A stretch of 64,000 bases of DNA from Adiantum capillus-veneris. Its lineage: Eukaryota > Streptophyta > Polypodiopsida > Polypodiales > Pteridaceae. Shown piece after piece: positions 39,542 to 49,999 of this stretch. Location of the stretch: contig CM043947.1 in NCBI GenBank assembly GCA_014529385.2, forward strand, positions 133,825,391 to 133,889,390, given 5' to 3'. Under the pieces are notes generated by a model that was given only the letters and a program-made list of their open reading frames with translations, was not told the DNA's origin and did no database searches. A program made the position numbers and the translations under genes. The stretch's first letter is position 1. Every line of letters starts with the position of its first letter.

Positions 39542-40280
39542 ATGGTCAGACTATGCGTTACTAACTCACTACGTGAGAAAGTAATGTATGAATCCCATGC
39601 TCCTCCTTATGCGGGGCATAGAGGGATTCAGTCTACCCTGAAAGGGATAGAAACGTACTTCTATTGGCGTGCCATGAAAGCAAACATACAAGAGTGTGTT
39701 TCAAAATATGTGGTATTCCAAAATACAAAGTTTGATAGAGGGAAGCAAGCTGGATTGCTTCAATCTTTGCCAATACCTAATTCACCATGGGAGAGCATAT
39801 CCATGGATTTTATCTTTGGATTGCCCAAGTCTATCCATGGGAATATAGGAATATGGACGATAGTGGACAGGTTTAGCAAACAAGCACATTTTATGCCTAG
39901 CAAAAAGACTATCAGGACCCATCAAATGGCAACCCTCTTTATATCACAAACTTTCAAGTATCATGGCTTGCCAATGTCCATAATGTCAGATAGAGATCCT
40001 AGAATGACCAATAATTTTTGGAAGGGTCTCTTTGAGAATTTAGGTGCAAGGCTAAACTTCTCTTTGGCCTATCACCCACAAATAGATGACCAAAATGAAA
40101 TAGCTTACCTAACAATTCTTGATCTACTAAAAGCTTATGTCACAGAAGTAGATCAAAAGTCCCAATGGGAGAAGTACTTACCTTTATTGGAGTATGCTGA
40201 CAATAACATTGTACATTCTTCCACTGAAAAAGCACCTTTTAAGGTCATTAAGGAAGATAAAAAAATCCCCTACTACTAAA
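39542..40280 (+). pseudogene. Chromovirus integrase
   Basis: The frame 39542-40279 has the zinc-binding start (ESHAPPYAGHRGI keeps both His, but the CxxC pair is YVVF). The catalytic core follows: Asp in WESISMDFIFGLP, Asp in IMSDRDPRMT, and Glu in DDQNEIAYL, where the normal GQTE is changed. It ends near a frame break. Integrase inserts element cDNA into chromosomes. The lost cysteines and altered GQ-E motif indicate loss of function. Confidence 0.85.
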
Positions 40281-40285
40281 GGTAC

Positions 40286-40839
40286 ATGGGAAGATCTTCG
40301 CCTGCAGATGAATATAGCCAAGACCTACAAGAATCTTTCCAAAAGATTAAGGATGCTATTTCCATCTCCCAACAAAGGCAAAAAGCTGCTGCTGATAAGC
40401 ACAGAAGAGCTCTAGCCTTTAAACAAAATGATTGGTCCTTGGTTAAGTTTCACAAGGCTCGATTAAGGCACACGTCGGGAAAGAATCCTACAGGACACCA
40501 AAAGTATTATGCTAAGTTAGCAAAAGGTACTATGGTCCCTTTCAGATTCTTAGGCCAATCAATTTGATGGCCTATCAACTCAAGTTGCCCAACCATTGGC
40601 TCATACACAATGCTTTCCACGTGAGCCTACTAAAGCCTTACAAAGGAGAGCCACCTCAAGAAGCAACCATTGAAGACCCACCTGAGATCGAGGACCAAGA
40701 AGAGGTTCTACAGCTCGAGTCCATTCTCCAACATGAAGACAAGGTATTGAGAGGCAGTAAGACTATCCGGCAATATCTTATCAAGTTTAAAAATTATCAT
40801 TTTGAAGATGCTAGATGGATGCAAGGCATATGTAATTAA
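40286..40839 (+). pseudogene. Chromovirus integrase tail with chromodomain
   Basis: The 40286-40567 frame is the integrase C-terminal region. 40564-40839 reads NHWLIHNAFHVSLLKPYKG, the conserved link, and then VLQLESILQHEDKV, YLIKFKNYHFEDARWM, a chromodomain (chromatin-targeting module, normally with aromatic residues that read histone marks). This places the element among chromoviruses. It ends next to the 3' LTR. Confidence 0.82.
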
Positions 40840-40856
40840 AGGATAACCTTAACCTT

Positions 40857-42744
40857 GTCAATGCTTACACACCGATTCCCTATATAAGGAGGGGTCTCTA
40901 TCTCAAAAAAAAAAAAAACAGAGAGGAGAGGGAGGAGACACACATCTCTATCACAAGCACACACACACACACACCCCGTATATGCACACACACAACTACA
41001 CCCTAATCACATCATCACAACACCATCACCATGCACAAAATGAGCATCAAATCTCCACACACTTGCTATGAAGGATTCAAGGCATGATTTCAAGAAGAAT
41101 AATGAAGGCTTATCATAAAAACTAATATCTAATTCTCCCGGATTATTTTTTCATGTTAAACTGATCATTTAATATGGGGAGGTACCAGGGGAGTAAAAGC
41201 TAGAATATTGGTAAGGCTGCAAGAATGGTCTCAGCAAGGATCCAAAGGGGGGAAAATAGGGATCCAAAGGGGGATAGTTTGCAAAAGAGCAATGTGCATC
41301 AATGGAGCTTAAAAGACCTAAGTTTGAGCTCCATTAAGACTTCAGTAGGATAAAGTTCCTAAATTTAATTAATTTGTCCAATGGCCAAAAGTGGGGAAAA
41401 TTGGATGGTTATGTGAAGACTAAAAAGTCTTCCCACATTCCTAGGAAGGAGGGGGCAAATCCTAATGGTAGGGGAAGAGAGAGAAACACACACACACACA
41501 CACACTCACACTCACACTCACACTCACACTCACACTCACACTCACACTCACACTCACACTTACACTCACACTCACACTCACAAGCTCTCCCCAAATGGTT
41601 CAGAATTTGGACACATGGCAGGCTCCTAAGCCAGTTGCCCCCAGTTTCCCCTCCAATCCTACTGTATGGTCATAGAGGTGGACCAATGATAATTAGGCTA
41701 GAGTAAAATTAGTCTAATCGATTGAAAAATGCTTGATAAAAGAACAAGTAGAAATTAAGCTCCCTAAAAGACTATTGGTAGTCTATCAAGGGGTCCAATG
41801 AGCATCCAACATCCCAATGGCTTGCTTGATTCATATTGGCCAGAAGACTAAAAGATCCAATGAGAGTTTAAATAAATTATTTAATTACCTTAAGATCTCA
41901 CAAAAGGGGAAAGGGGAATACATGTCACAAGGCTATCAATTATGCTTCTAAATTGTTATTGGAAAAGCCCTACACAGGAGCCAATGGGAAGCCAACAAGA
42001 GCTTTTGGAAAGAGCGGTCGACCAAGTAGAGAGAGAGTTGGCATTTTTAGTCTAACTCACTTTGCTACACACACACACACACAACTCATGTGTTGAGCAA
42101 GAACTCCATTTCCTTCTTCAAGCATTGAGAAGTAGAGGCCTACATCAAAACCTCTTGGATATGGAATGCAAATCCAACCAAGAGCCAAGCTTCAATGGCA
42201 TGCTCATCTCCTCTACCATGCTAATTACTAAGCTAAACTATGCTATTGAGAGAGATTATGTGAGGAGAATACTGCTTTCTCATAAGATACATCTTCTTCC
42301 TCTCAATATTTCCTCATTCCCGGCTAGCTCTCACCGTCTTTGAAGGTGTGTGAGGTCTTGGGAGTGCGGCTAGGCCCACTAGGTGTGTTTTTCAAGCATA
42401 ATTTGGTGCATGAAGCTTCCATCTTCATTGAATCAACAAGTTTTGTCAAGGAGCATAAATATTGTATTGTACAAAAGTCTCCTTTGATGGGATAAGCTAT
42501 AATACAAAGCCTTTTTGGAGGGGGGATTGGCTCCATGTAAATCCGGTCCTCAACTATTGTCAATTGTTCTATTTCTCTCTCTTTTCAAGTATTGTCTATG
42601 CCAAACTAGCTAGGTGTAAATCTCTATGTTGCTTTCTCAAACTAAGTACTCTCTCTATGCTCATTACGAACTTGCTCTTGATGACATGCTCACTATGTTA
42701 TCATTTTCCACTACAGACAAGCTACTAGTGCATTAAATGTTACA
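40857..42744 (+). mobile_element. Chromovirus 3' LTR, plus strand, 5' end truncated
   Basis: It begins, as far as can be seen, just before the TATA-like CCTATATAAGG (about 40877), very close to the chromodomain stop. Most of U3 and the PPT are therefore missing. It is homologous, in inverted orientation, to 30078-32150 and 34937-36261. It ends ...AATGTTACA at 42744. A 56-bp duplication of the LTR end follows (AAATGTTACA ends at 42744 and at 42800). It includes a CA plus CTCACA array at 41486-41581. Confidence 0.75.
41486..41581. repeat. (CA)n and CTCACA hexamer array
   Basis: About ten CA units and then about twelve CTCACA units with one TTACAC variant. It occupies the position of the TG tracts in the sister LTRs. 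Confidence 0.93.
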
Positions 42745-43035
42745 AGGCTACCCTCACACCATTCCGTTACACACAAGTTAATAGTGCATTAAATGTTACA
42801 AGGATACCCTCATGCCATTCCTCGCCATCACCTCCCACCCTTCCATTATGCACCCGACCATCATGTTCCCTTCTCATCTTCAGGCCCCATGCTACCCGTT
42901 GTATTTTCTTCTTGGCAAGCAATCAACATACTCCATCTTGATGCCATATATTGTGTCCTTTGGGGTATGATTTATTGTGAGTATGGCTTTTGCTTGTTTC
43001 CTTTCATTTGCATGTTGAGGTGTGCGGGTTTTCCA

Positions 43036-43039
<4 letters not shown>
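42745..43039. other. Short anonymous spacer between elements
   Basis: About 295 bp between the chromovirus LTR and the CT microsatellite that hosts the giant element. It ends with GGTGTGCGGGTTTTCCACC, which recurs in diverged form at about 62177 on the other side of the giant element. Confidence 0.5.

Positions 43040-43119
<80 letters not shown>
43040..43119. repeat. (CT)n microsatellite, target of the giant element
   Basis: About 40 CT units run directly into the 5' LTR. The 3' LTR is followed by CTCTCTCTCTCTC (62143-62155), so the element inserted inside a CT tract. The 5-bp target duplication fits CTCTC. Confidence 0.95.
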
Positions 43120-43123
<4 letters not shown>

Positions 43124-43402
43124 GAGCCAGCAGAGGATCACACCCGCATTTTTGCTCACACCCATCATTTTGTAACCATTGATTGTAATAAATGTCTTTC
43201 CGACATTAATTTTGATTTGAGCCATTCATTAAGTAACGGGACTCAATTGAGTTTCCAGCCTGTAATCCCGACTTAATTTCACCTGCTGATGTAAATAATT
43301 AGAGATGTTCTCACCTCCAAGGCTGAGGTATATAAGCCAAAGTTTTGTAACCTAAGGGGAAAAATTATTAATCAAGGTGAGTTTTGAGCGCCGTGACTGT
43401 GT

Positions 43403-43441
<39 letters not shown>

Positions 43442-44065
43442 TTATCTCCTTGCTACGCGAGCTACGGGGCCGCCATTGGAGAAGCGACACCGCCATTGCG
43501 TTAGCAACGGTGAGAGCTACGCACAGATACCAAGAGTGCGCGCTATCGGCTTCTACGTGTGGTAAGTTCCTACGAGCTTCGGTGTGATTTTTCTTCCAAC
43601 TCGTGTGTCGGAATAGAGCGTGCAGCATATCTATAGAACCACAACGAGTAGAGCTACACATTAGTACCATCGGGGTCAAGTTTCGGTCACCTGTATTTTT
43701 CGGCCTGTCTTCATACGCGTTTACCGCACGGAGTGGTTATAGGTTGATTTTGCAGTTCAAGTCTTTAGGGTGTTGTTCTTACCTAGTGCATAGACTTCCC
43801 CTTGAGTTTGAGATCGATTCAATGATTCTAGATGCTGTTTCGTATAGCATTCTTTCGTAGTACGGATTTTAGTCACTTGCGTATTCTAGAACTTAGATTT
43901 TATTTCCTTAGTAGTGATTGTCATTAGAAGGTCGAGTAGGTGATTTGACACCCACCTAGTTTTTGCCATGCGCCTGCGGGTCAAGCTCCGTCCTCGTCTG
44001 ACAAATTCTGTTGTTGATTGAGTTCTCGCTATTTAGCTTCCGCTAGCGGCATAACCGCCTTAACA
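43120..44065 (+). repeat. 5' LTR (946 bp)
   Basis: TGTTGAGCCAG... to ...CCGCCTTAACA. It aligns end to end with 61207-62142. The length difference of 10 bp is explained by the internal (GA)n tract (43405-43439 against 61492-61516). By eye there are about 15 substitutions, almost all in the 3' half. With a commonly used plant rate of 1.3e-8 per site per year this would be of the order of 0.6 million years, but the rate for this species is unknown. It contains a TATA box (43329) and several GT-rich donor-like sites. Confidence 0.97.
43329..43336 (+). promoter_or_regulatory. TATA box of the 5' LTR
   Basis: TATATAAG in the context GAGGTATATAAGCC, about 210 bp into the LTR. The identical box is in the 3' LTR at 61416. 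It is the only strong TATA-like site in the LTR, so transcription probably starts about 30 bp downstream. Confidence 0.7.
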
Positions 44066-44067
44066 TT

Positions 44068-44085
44068 TGGCGCCGCTGCCGGGGA
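44068..44085 (+). promoter_or_regulatory. Primer-binding site (tRNA-Asp type)
   Basis: TGGCGCCGCTGCCGGGGA starts two bases after the LTR. It matches the complement of the plant tRNA-Asp 3' end as I recall it, with one difference (GCT for GTT). The same PBS type is typical of Athila-like and some Tat elements. Confidence 0.85.
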
Positions 44086-45489
44086 CGAGAGCCCTAAGTA
44101 GGTGACCTTAGACTAATCCTACGAGGTGAGTCGTATAAACTACTTTGTATACGTTAGTTAGAAAAGATCTAGGAGTGGTGGAATCCGAAGATCTCGAGAG
44201 ATACTAGGAAGTGGGGTATTCCTGGGTCTTCCGTGTTGACAGTATTTTTAGTTTAGCTTAGATTTGTTTGTTGTTTTGTTGGTGTTGAGTAGTTGTTGAT
44301 AGAAGAAGAATTTGCTAGTCCGTGAGTGACAGTGGATATCTTTAAAGTCACAATTACCAAACCCATTTTATGATTAGGAATAGCTTAGGTAGGACTTCAT
44401 TTGATCCTGATCTAGAGCTAGTAATCATTGGAGTATTTGCTTGATATGGTTGATTGCATGTTAGATCACTAAACCGTCGAGTTAGTAGTGAAACTTGCAA
44501 TAAACAAAAGTCAGAGAAATTTTTTGTGTATCTGTGAGTTGCTGAGCACTAGAGAAAGCTTTAGGAAGGATTCTGTGCCAAAAAACTAGAGATCTGCAAC
44601 TTTAGACATCATACGCGTATGATGTCTAAATGACCAAACAGAGACCAAAACAAAAATTTTGACTTTACCAGAGTGTTCAAAAAGGGGGTTATACCCTAAT
44701 TTCAACTTAAAACAAGAGCATTAACACTTAAAGAAACCCAAAAAGACAAGTCGGAGTCCAAGAAACGCAAAGAATAGGAAAGTTTGGATTCAGATCTTGT
44801 TTTTACATTCAAACCTGACAAAAACACTTGAAACTCAATTATAAACATTGGAGAAGGCTTAAAACCAAGAATAGTCAAAATCTGGGACAAAAGACATCAT
44901 ACGCGTATAATGTCTTTTAGCACATCCACTGCTTATTTTTGATATCTGACCTGACAAGATTGTTACAAACACTGTAGAAAGCATAAATATCAAGTTTTGA
45001 CCCAAATTGATGAAAAAGACATCATACGCGTATGATGTCTTTGACCTAATTTTGGACATATTTTGATACTTTGCCAACACAGATCCATTGTAATAGCTGT
45101 CTAGAGGTTATATTTCAAGTTTCATCCCATTTGGATCACAATTGACCCAAAAAACAAGTCAAAAGCGGAAAATTGCCAAGAAAAGCCTAAATTAGCCATA
45201 ACTTGCTTAAACAGAGTTCAAACTAAATTTTGTGAGTGGACAGAGCATAAGGGGGCTACTGGGAGTGAGCATAACCAAAATAGTCCAAATCTGTGAAAAA
45301 AGACATCATACGCGTATAATGTCTTTTTCAGCATAACTGCAACAAAATTCTCACTTGATGAAACAGAAGTTGTCCAACTGACAAGATTAAACAATTGATC
45401 AAGTATCAATCAGTTTGGATCAATTCTGACCACAAAAACTTGAGGAAAACAAATTGCCGAGACGGAAAAGTTAAAGTCCTTTAGGGGAA
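44086..45489 (+). other. Leader of the giant element, non-coding with palindrome array
   Basis: About 1.4 kb between PBS and the first long frame, with no sizeable ORF in sense. It contains a donor-like ACGAG/GTGAGTCG at 44125/44126 and four copies of the 24-bp palindrome. It is probably the RNA leader carrying packaging and translation signals; that role is inferred. Confidence 0.6.
44604..45324. repeat. 5' palindrome array, four 24-bp copies
   Basis: Each copy is the 12-nt half AGACATCATACG followed by its reverse complement, with ACGCGT at the centre. Copies: 44604-44627 (perfect), 44892-44915 (one change in the right arm, TATAATG), 45017-45040 (perfect), 45301-45324 (same one change). 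Offsets are 288, 125 and 284 bp. Midway remnants (AGACAAG at 44744, ACAAGTC at about 45153) support an underlying unit of about 142 bp in which alternate units lost the palindrome. The flanks are far more diverged than the palindromes. Confidence 0.9.
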
Positions 45490-46263
45490 TTGATGAATTT
45501 GAGATCGGGCAGGAACCTCCAGAATAACCAACCAAAACAAGGGGAACCAGCAAGTGTCATATCAACCGAGGGAAGTGTAAACCAAAGTTGGGTGCAACCA
45601 TTAGAGCCGATCTTTGAAGGAAGTGTTTCTGATACTTCTTCGGAGAGATCTTACGAGATTTTCACCGAACACTTGGAACACTTGAACCTGAACAACAGAG
45701 AAAATATGGCAGCAGGATCATCAAACCCTTCCGCCACAATGAAGCTATTGTTCATAAAATACTAGTACGACAATGAGCAAGGTGCCAGGATCTACAAAGA
45801 TGAAATGGACCGCTATTGTGTAAAGATAGAGGAGAGACCTAGTGAGTTCAAGGACTTAGTGCCTGTGAGCTATAGCGGAGATAGATATCTAGATGACGAG
45901 GGTACCATGTACTTGGTAGTCCTAAACCCTAACATTGTGGACAAGTGGGGATTGATGGGCACCAAAGCCAAAGTAAATGAAGAACTCGAGGAGAAAGCAC
46001 CAATAATGAACTTCCCTGATGCGAGGTTAAGAAGAGAGAATGAAACTACAAGGATCAACACTGATAACATCTATGTGGGGCTATACAAATATAGTAATGG
46101 GGAGCAAGATCTCTATTATAGATGTGAAGAACCCTACACCGGAGAGTTGACAGACCAAAAAAGACTTTATGTCTTTACCTACACAGAGGGATCGGAAGTG
46201 AAAATTACTGCTTACGACAAGTATGGGAGGCAATACTCAACAATGGGCAAGAAAGAATTATAA
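45490..46263 (+). pseudogene. N-terminal part of the giant element's gag polyprotein (two stops)
   Basis: The frame from ATG at 45490 runs in one register to 49422 but meets TAG at 45763 and TAA at 46261. Both could derive from Gln codons (CAG, CAA) by one C-to-T change. Residues 1-90 are Ser/Glu-rich. After the TAG there is a compact ~150-residue segment with many aromatic and charged residues (FKDLVPVSYSGDRYLDDEGT, VVLNPNIVDKWGL, YVGLYKYSNGEQDLYYRCEEPY), which I do not recognise. Because the register is shared with gag it is best read as the gag N-terminus rather than a separate gene. A separate upstream ORF, as in Ogre elements, is the alternative. Confidence 0.65.
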
Positions 46264-46353
46264 GGATATATATACTTTGGGGGACCACTACATCAGTATT
46301 ATGTTACTTCTAGCTCACAAAGACCAGCACCAACAAATGGAGGGCAAAACCCA

Positions 46354-49300
46354 ATGACGATAGGAGGACAAAGAACTCAGGTTGCTGACTCTTTCAGCCA
46401 ACCTCCGTACTCGAAGCTTGGACCAATGGGATCATTACATTCCAGAGAGTCAATGGATACGAATCGAGGTAGTGAAGTTCCAATCCCCACATATACCACT
46501 CCAGGTCCAAGGTTCGAAGCAGAACCATCACATTTACCTCCTAGTAGTAGATTCAAGGCAGGGGAACCAACAAGGGTAACCCACGAAGTCCATGATGCTA
46601 GAGAAAGCTTTAGCCGGGACACAGGAGCAATGAGATTGGTAGCAGACCATAGACGTATGAGACCATCTCAAGTAGCGAAGTGTATGCCAAAGAAGTATGG
46701 TGGTTCAGGAGATCCGTATGCACATGTGTCACTCTTTAAGCAAGTCTTAAGAGCTGAGCAGATAACAGATTTCCATACACAATACGAGGGATTTGGTCTT
46801 ACTCTAGAAGGTACTGCATTGACATGGTTTCAACCAATGAACATAGGGGGATTCCATGACATTGACCATTTGCTAAGAGAGTTTGCTGAGGAATTCTCAA
46901 AACAAGGGATTAAGCACAATACGGTCTCACAAATATATGCTTTTAAACAGAGAGAACACGAAAAAGTGAAGGAAGCTTCACTTCGCTTCAAACAATACAT
47001 TGAGAGATGTCCAGTACGTGAACGACCACAAGATGACAGACTATCTGTTCTCTTTATTGAGGGACTGAGGAACGACACTCTCAAGAAGGACTTGCACTTG
47101 AAAGCTTGTACAAGTTTCGAGCAAGTAACGAGAGAGGCATTGTACTTAGTGGATAACTGTACGGTTTATGGAGAGGTGTCAGCGGATACAGATTGTGCAT
47201 CCAGTAGCTCCTCCTCCGTAGCGAGCGAGACTACCACTAAAAAGAATGTTCAAACAACAACCATGCCAAATGTAGAGCAAATGATAGAAGATGCTCTAAA
47301 AAGGATGGCACCATACCAAAAACCATTGCCAAAAACACTGAAATGGTGTGCTATTGAACAAAAATGGACAAATCATCCAACAGAGGAGTGTTATTACAAC
47401 AAAGGGTATGTAAGGGAGCGCCAGTATGCACCTCCTGCTCAATTAGCACCACCTCAAGTACATCCAGTACCTCGATACCCAACGGGAAATGTACCTGGAC
47501 CTATGGGGATAGAAAGACCGCAACCGGTATTGGGACAACAACCACCTTTACCAGGAGCAAGACCAGTGGGCATTAGATATGCACCAACCTTAGAGAATCA
47601 GGAAGAACAAGCCTTAGTGCCTGTTCAAGCCTATTACGAAGAATCGGGTGCACACATGTCTCCGACAGTTTATTACCCACCAGAAGAACCAAAACAACCA
47701 GAACCATGGGGCATGATGGGGAATGTTGGAATACCCACAGTTACCAGTGCTTCTGATGAAGAGAGATACAATATGGACGCAAGAACCTTGATGTTCATAG
47801 CTCATGGAGGGTTAACAGGACAAAGACCATCCTACCCACAAAGGACGAATCAAGCGGGACCAAGACCAGCACTAGGACCCTGTTACAAGTGTGGAGGTGA
47901 CCATCTGATGAATGTTTTCCCACATACGGAAATCATTCGAATTAACGCTTATTGCACTGAGTGTGGGGTTACTCACTTCATTGAGGATTGTTCAAAGAAT
48001 CCAAACAAAGTGCAAAAGACGACATTGAATATGCTAGAAACTATTCCTACCAGCAGTGGGTCTGAAAATGAAACTCTGATACCAACGCAAGTTGTTACTA
48101 GAGCTCAAGCTAAGAAAACCACTAGAGAACCTGAGAATGGAAAGTTAGCGACTGACGTAGTTAGTCAAGGACCGCGGAGTCAGAAAAACACATGGAAAGC
48201 TAGAAAAGCACGCATGAAGTTGAGAAAAGAACGTGAAGACGCTATTCTAGCTGAGGAACTAAAGCAAACTAAAGCTAGATTAGAAAAACTTGAGAGTCAA
48301 AACGGGAAACGAGAGATGAGCCCTGAAAGAACGAAACAAAAGAGTATCAAAGAAACAACGAGCTTAAGCTCCGGGGGATCAGTGCTAGTCGACAAGGTAC
48401 ACGAACCATTGGACGCACTGATGAGAGCTTACGAAGCTAGGTTAAAGAACAACCAAACACAAGAACAGAGGTGGATAACATACCCAAACGCAGAATTGGA
48501 AAAGCAGAGACTTGAAATGTGCCAGAGAATGATCGAGACTGCACAAGCCTTATTAAAACCACCAAAAGAAACAATGAATTGTGGAAAGGAAAACCCAATT
48601 CAGCAAGAGACTATCGTTTCACGGGTAGCTGAAAAGACTCCCAGTGCACAAAAGCCTGAAAATACACAAAAGGATGACCGCATAGTATTGAACACAACCG
48701 ATCAGGAGATAGAGAGTTTTCATCCAGTCATACAGAGGATTTACGGAAAAGATGAGGATTACAATGAATTTTGGAAACAAGTGAGAGAGGCAAACTTTGC
48801 AAACGAGCTAAGTTGCCAAGCTAATCAGACAAATTGGGAAAAGGACATCAGGAATCCTCCCATAGTGGAATTTGAGGCAGGATCTCAAGTGGACTTGGAT
48901 TTGCAATCTTACTGGGGAGATGGGGGCTCTGTTAGAACAATGGAGAGCAAACCTCATTCACTGAAAACCTTACCTTCATACTTAGGAGAGTATGAAGCAA
49001 AATCCGAGATTAGAGCACTTCCCTCACGAAAAATCTCATCAGAAAAAGTCATGGACTCGCAAGGATTGATAGAGATTTTGTCAACACCAGTGACATGCAC
49101 TATCACTCTAGCTGAGCTTTTGAGGCTAAGACCACATATGTGGACCACTGTAGGAAAATGCTTGGAGAAATTCGGGATAAAAGATCCAACATCGAGATTG
49201 CAAGAGAGCATTGAGGAGCTGAGCAAGCCACAAAAGAACGCTAAGCCTGTACCCTTAAACAAGGTCGGAGAGTATTGCGAAGGTGAAGAGGGGAATACAA

Positions 49301-49422
49301 CCTTACCAGTTGAATTCCAAGGAGTGAACACAATGGCAATACTAGACAGCGGAGCTGGGGTAGCCATTGCTACAAAAGAAATCTGGAAAAAATGGGGGAA
49401 AACCAGCAATAAGGAAGACTAG
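46354..49422 (+). CDS. gag polyprotein with start of protease 1
   Basis: 1,022 codons from the first ATG after the TAA at 46261. Residues ~102-270 are the retrotransposon gag core: AKCMPKKYGGSGDPYAHV, then LEGTALTWFQPM, FAEEFSKQGIKHNTV, RFKQYIERC and LFIEGLRNDTLKK. Residues ~509-545 hold two knuckle-like sites: CYKCGGDH, where the last Cys is Phe, and CTECGVTHFIEDC, which has the spacing CX2CX3HX4C. After a long charged coiled-coil-like stretch (~600-980) the frame ends in a retropepsin start with AILDSGAGVAIATKEIW (active Asp codon at 49345). The rest of that domain is in the +1 frame, so a one-base change near the G/A runs at 49381-49405 splits the protease. Gag forms the particle and binds RNA. 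Confidence 0.85.
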   Translation: MTIGGQRTQVADSFSQPPYSKLGPMGSLHSRESMDTNRGSEVPIPTYTTPGPRFEAEPSHLPPSSRFKAGEPTRVTHEVHDARESFSRDTGAMRLVADHRRMRPSQVAKCMPKKYGGSGDPYAHVSLFKQVLRAEQITDFHTQYEGFGLTLEGTALTWFQPMNIGGFHDIDHLLREFAEEFSKQGIKHNTVSQIYAFKQREHEKVKEASLRFKQYIERCPVRERPQDDRLSVLFIEGLRNDTLKKDLHLKACTSFEQVTREALYLVDNCTVYGEVSADTDCASSSSSSVASETTTKKNVQTTTMPNVEQMIEDALKRMAPYQKPLPKTLKWCAIEQKWTNHPTEECYYNKGYVRERQYAPPAQLAPPQVHPVPRYPTGNVPGPMGIERPQPVLGQQPPLPGARPVGIRYAPTLENQEEQALVPVQAYYEESGAHMSPTVYYPPEEPKQPEPWGMMGNVGIPTVTSASDEERYNMDARTLMFIAHGGLTGQRPSYPQRTNQAGPRPALGPCYKCGGDHLMNVFPHTEIIRINAYCTECGVTHFIEDCSKNPNKVQKTTLNMLETIPTSSGSENETLIPTQVVTRAQAKKTTREPENGKLATDVVSQGPRSQKNTWKARKARMKLRKEREDAILAEELKQTKARLEKLESQNGKREMSPERTKQKSIKETTSLSSGGSVLVDKVHEPLDALMRAYEARLKNNQTQEQRWITYPNAELEKQRLEMCQRMIETAQALLKPPKETMNCGKENPIQQETIVSRVAEKTPSAQKPENTQKDDRIVLNTTDQEIESFHPVIQRIYGKDEDYNEFWKQVREANFANELSCQANQTNWEKDIRNPPIVEFEAGSQVDLDLQSYWGDGGSVRTMESKPHSLKTLPSYLGEYEAKSEIRALPSRKISSEKVMDSQGLIEILSTPVTCTITLAELLRLRPHMWTTVGKCLEKFGIKDPTSRLQESIEELSKPQKNAKPVPLNKVGEYCEGEEGNTTLPVEFQGVNTMAILDSGAGVAIATKEIWKKWGKTSNKED

Positions 49423-49999
49423 GTTGAAACTCCAATTAGCAGATGGACACATGGAGAAACCTATGGGGTTATTAGAGAAAGTTGTAGTGACTTCTTGCGG
49501 CATTGAATACGAACATACTTTTGCTATTGTCGATTTTGGCAAGGAGAATAACTATGATATCATACTGGGAAGACCATTCATGAGACAGTTGAAAATGGTC
49601 CAAGATTGGGGCTACGATCACATATACTTGAGAAATATGGAAACCACTACACGTGTGAACCTGAAAGACCATAGCTACAAAGAGGTGAACCGAACACCGG
49701 TAGAGGAGTTTGATTCAGCTACTTTGGCGGGATCCGAATTTCCAGCTTGGTTAGGTAAACCCAAGGAGTTATGGATGTGTGGAGCTTCGAAATGTGGAAG
49801 TCTGAAACGAGAAGAATGTGTTTTAGAAAGGGCTATCGAAGACGAAACTTATGTAGGAGAACCCTTTCCAGAGGACACGTTTGAACCATTAGAATGGACA
49901 CACATTCTAGCAACCCTAGATGTTTGTGCAATCCGGATGGTCCCACAACGAAATTTTGCGACAAGGACGGGTACGACGTGGTTCCGTATTTCATGTTGA
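49367..49999 (+). pseudogene. Protease 1, remainder in shifted frame
   Basis: Continues the retropepsin begun at 49309. After the frame change it reads LQLADGHMEKPMGLLEKVVV, then FAIVDFGKENNYDIILGRPFMRQLK, the second hydrophobic-Gly motif (IILGRPF) and the strand after it. A Cys-containing tail follows (CGASKCG...REEC). The frame ends at a TGA (49997) after overlapping the pol frame by about 100 nt. Retropepsins cut the gag-pol polyprotein. The split within one domain is more likely a one-base indel in a homopolymer than programmed shifting. Confidence 0.8.

Noticed and set aside
43603-43860. 85-codon frame in both LTR copies (43603-43860 and 61680-61937)
   Set aside because: Conserved only because the LTRs are nearly identical; no known motif and inside the LTR.
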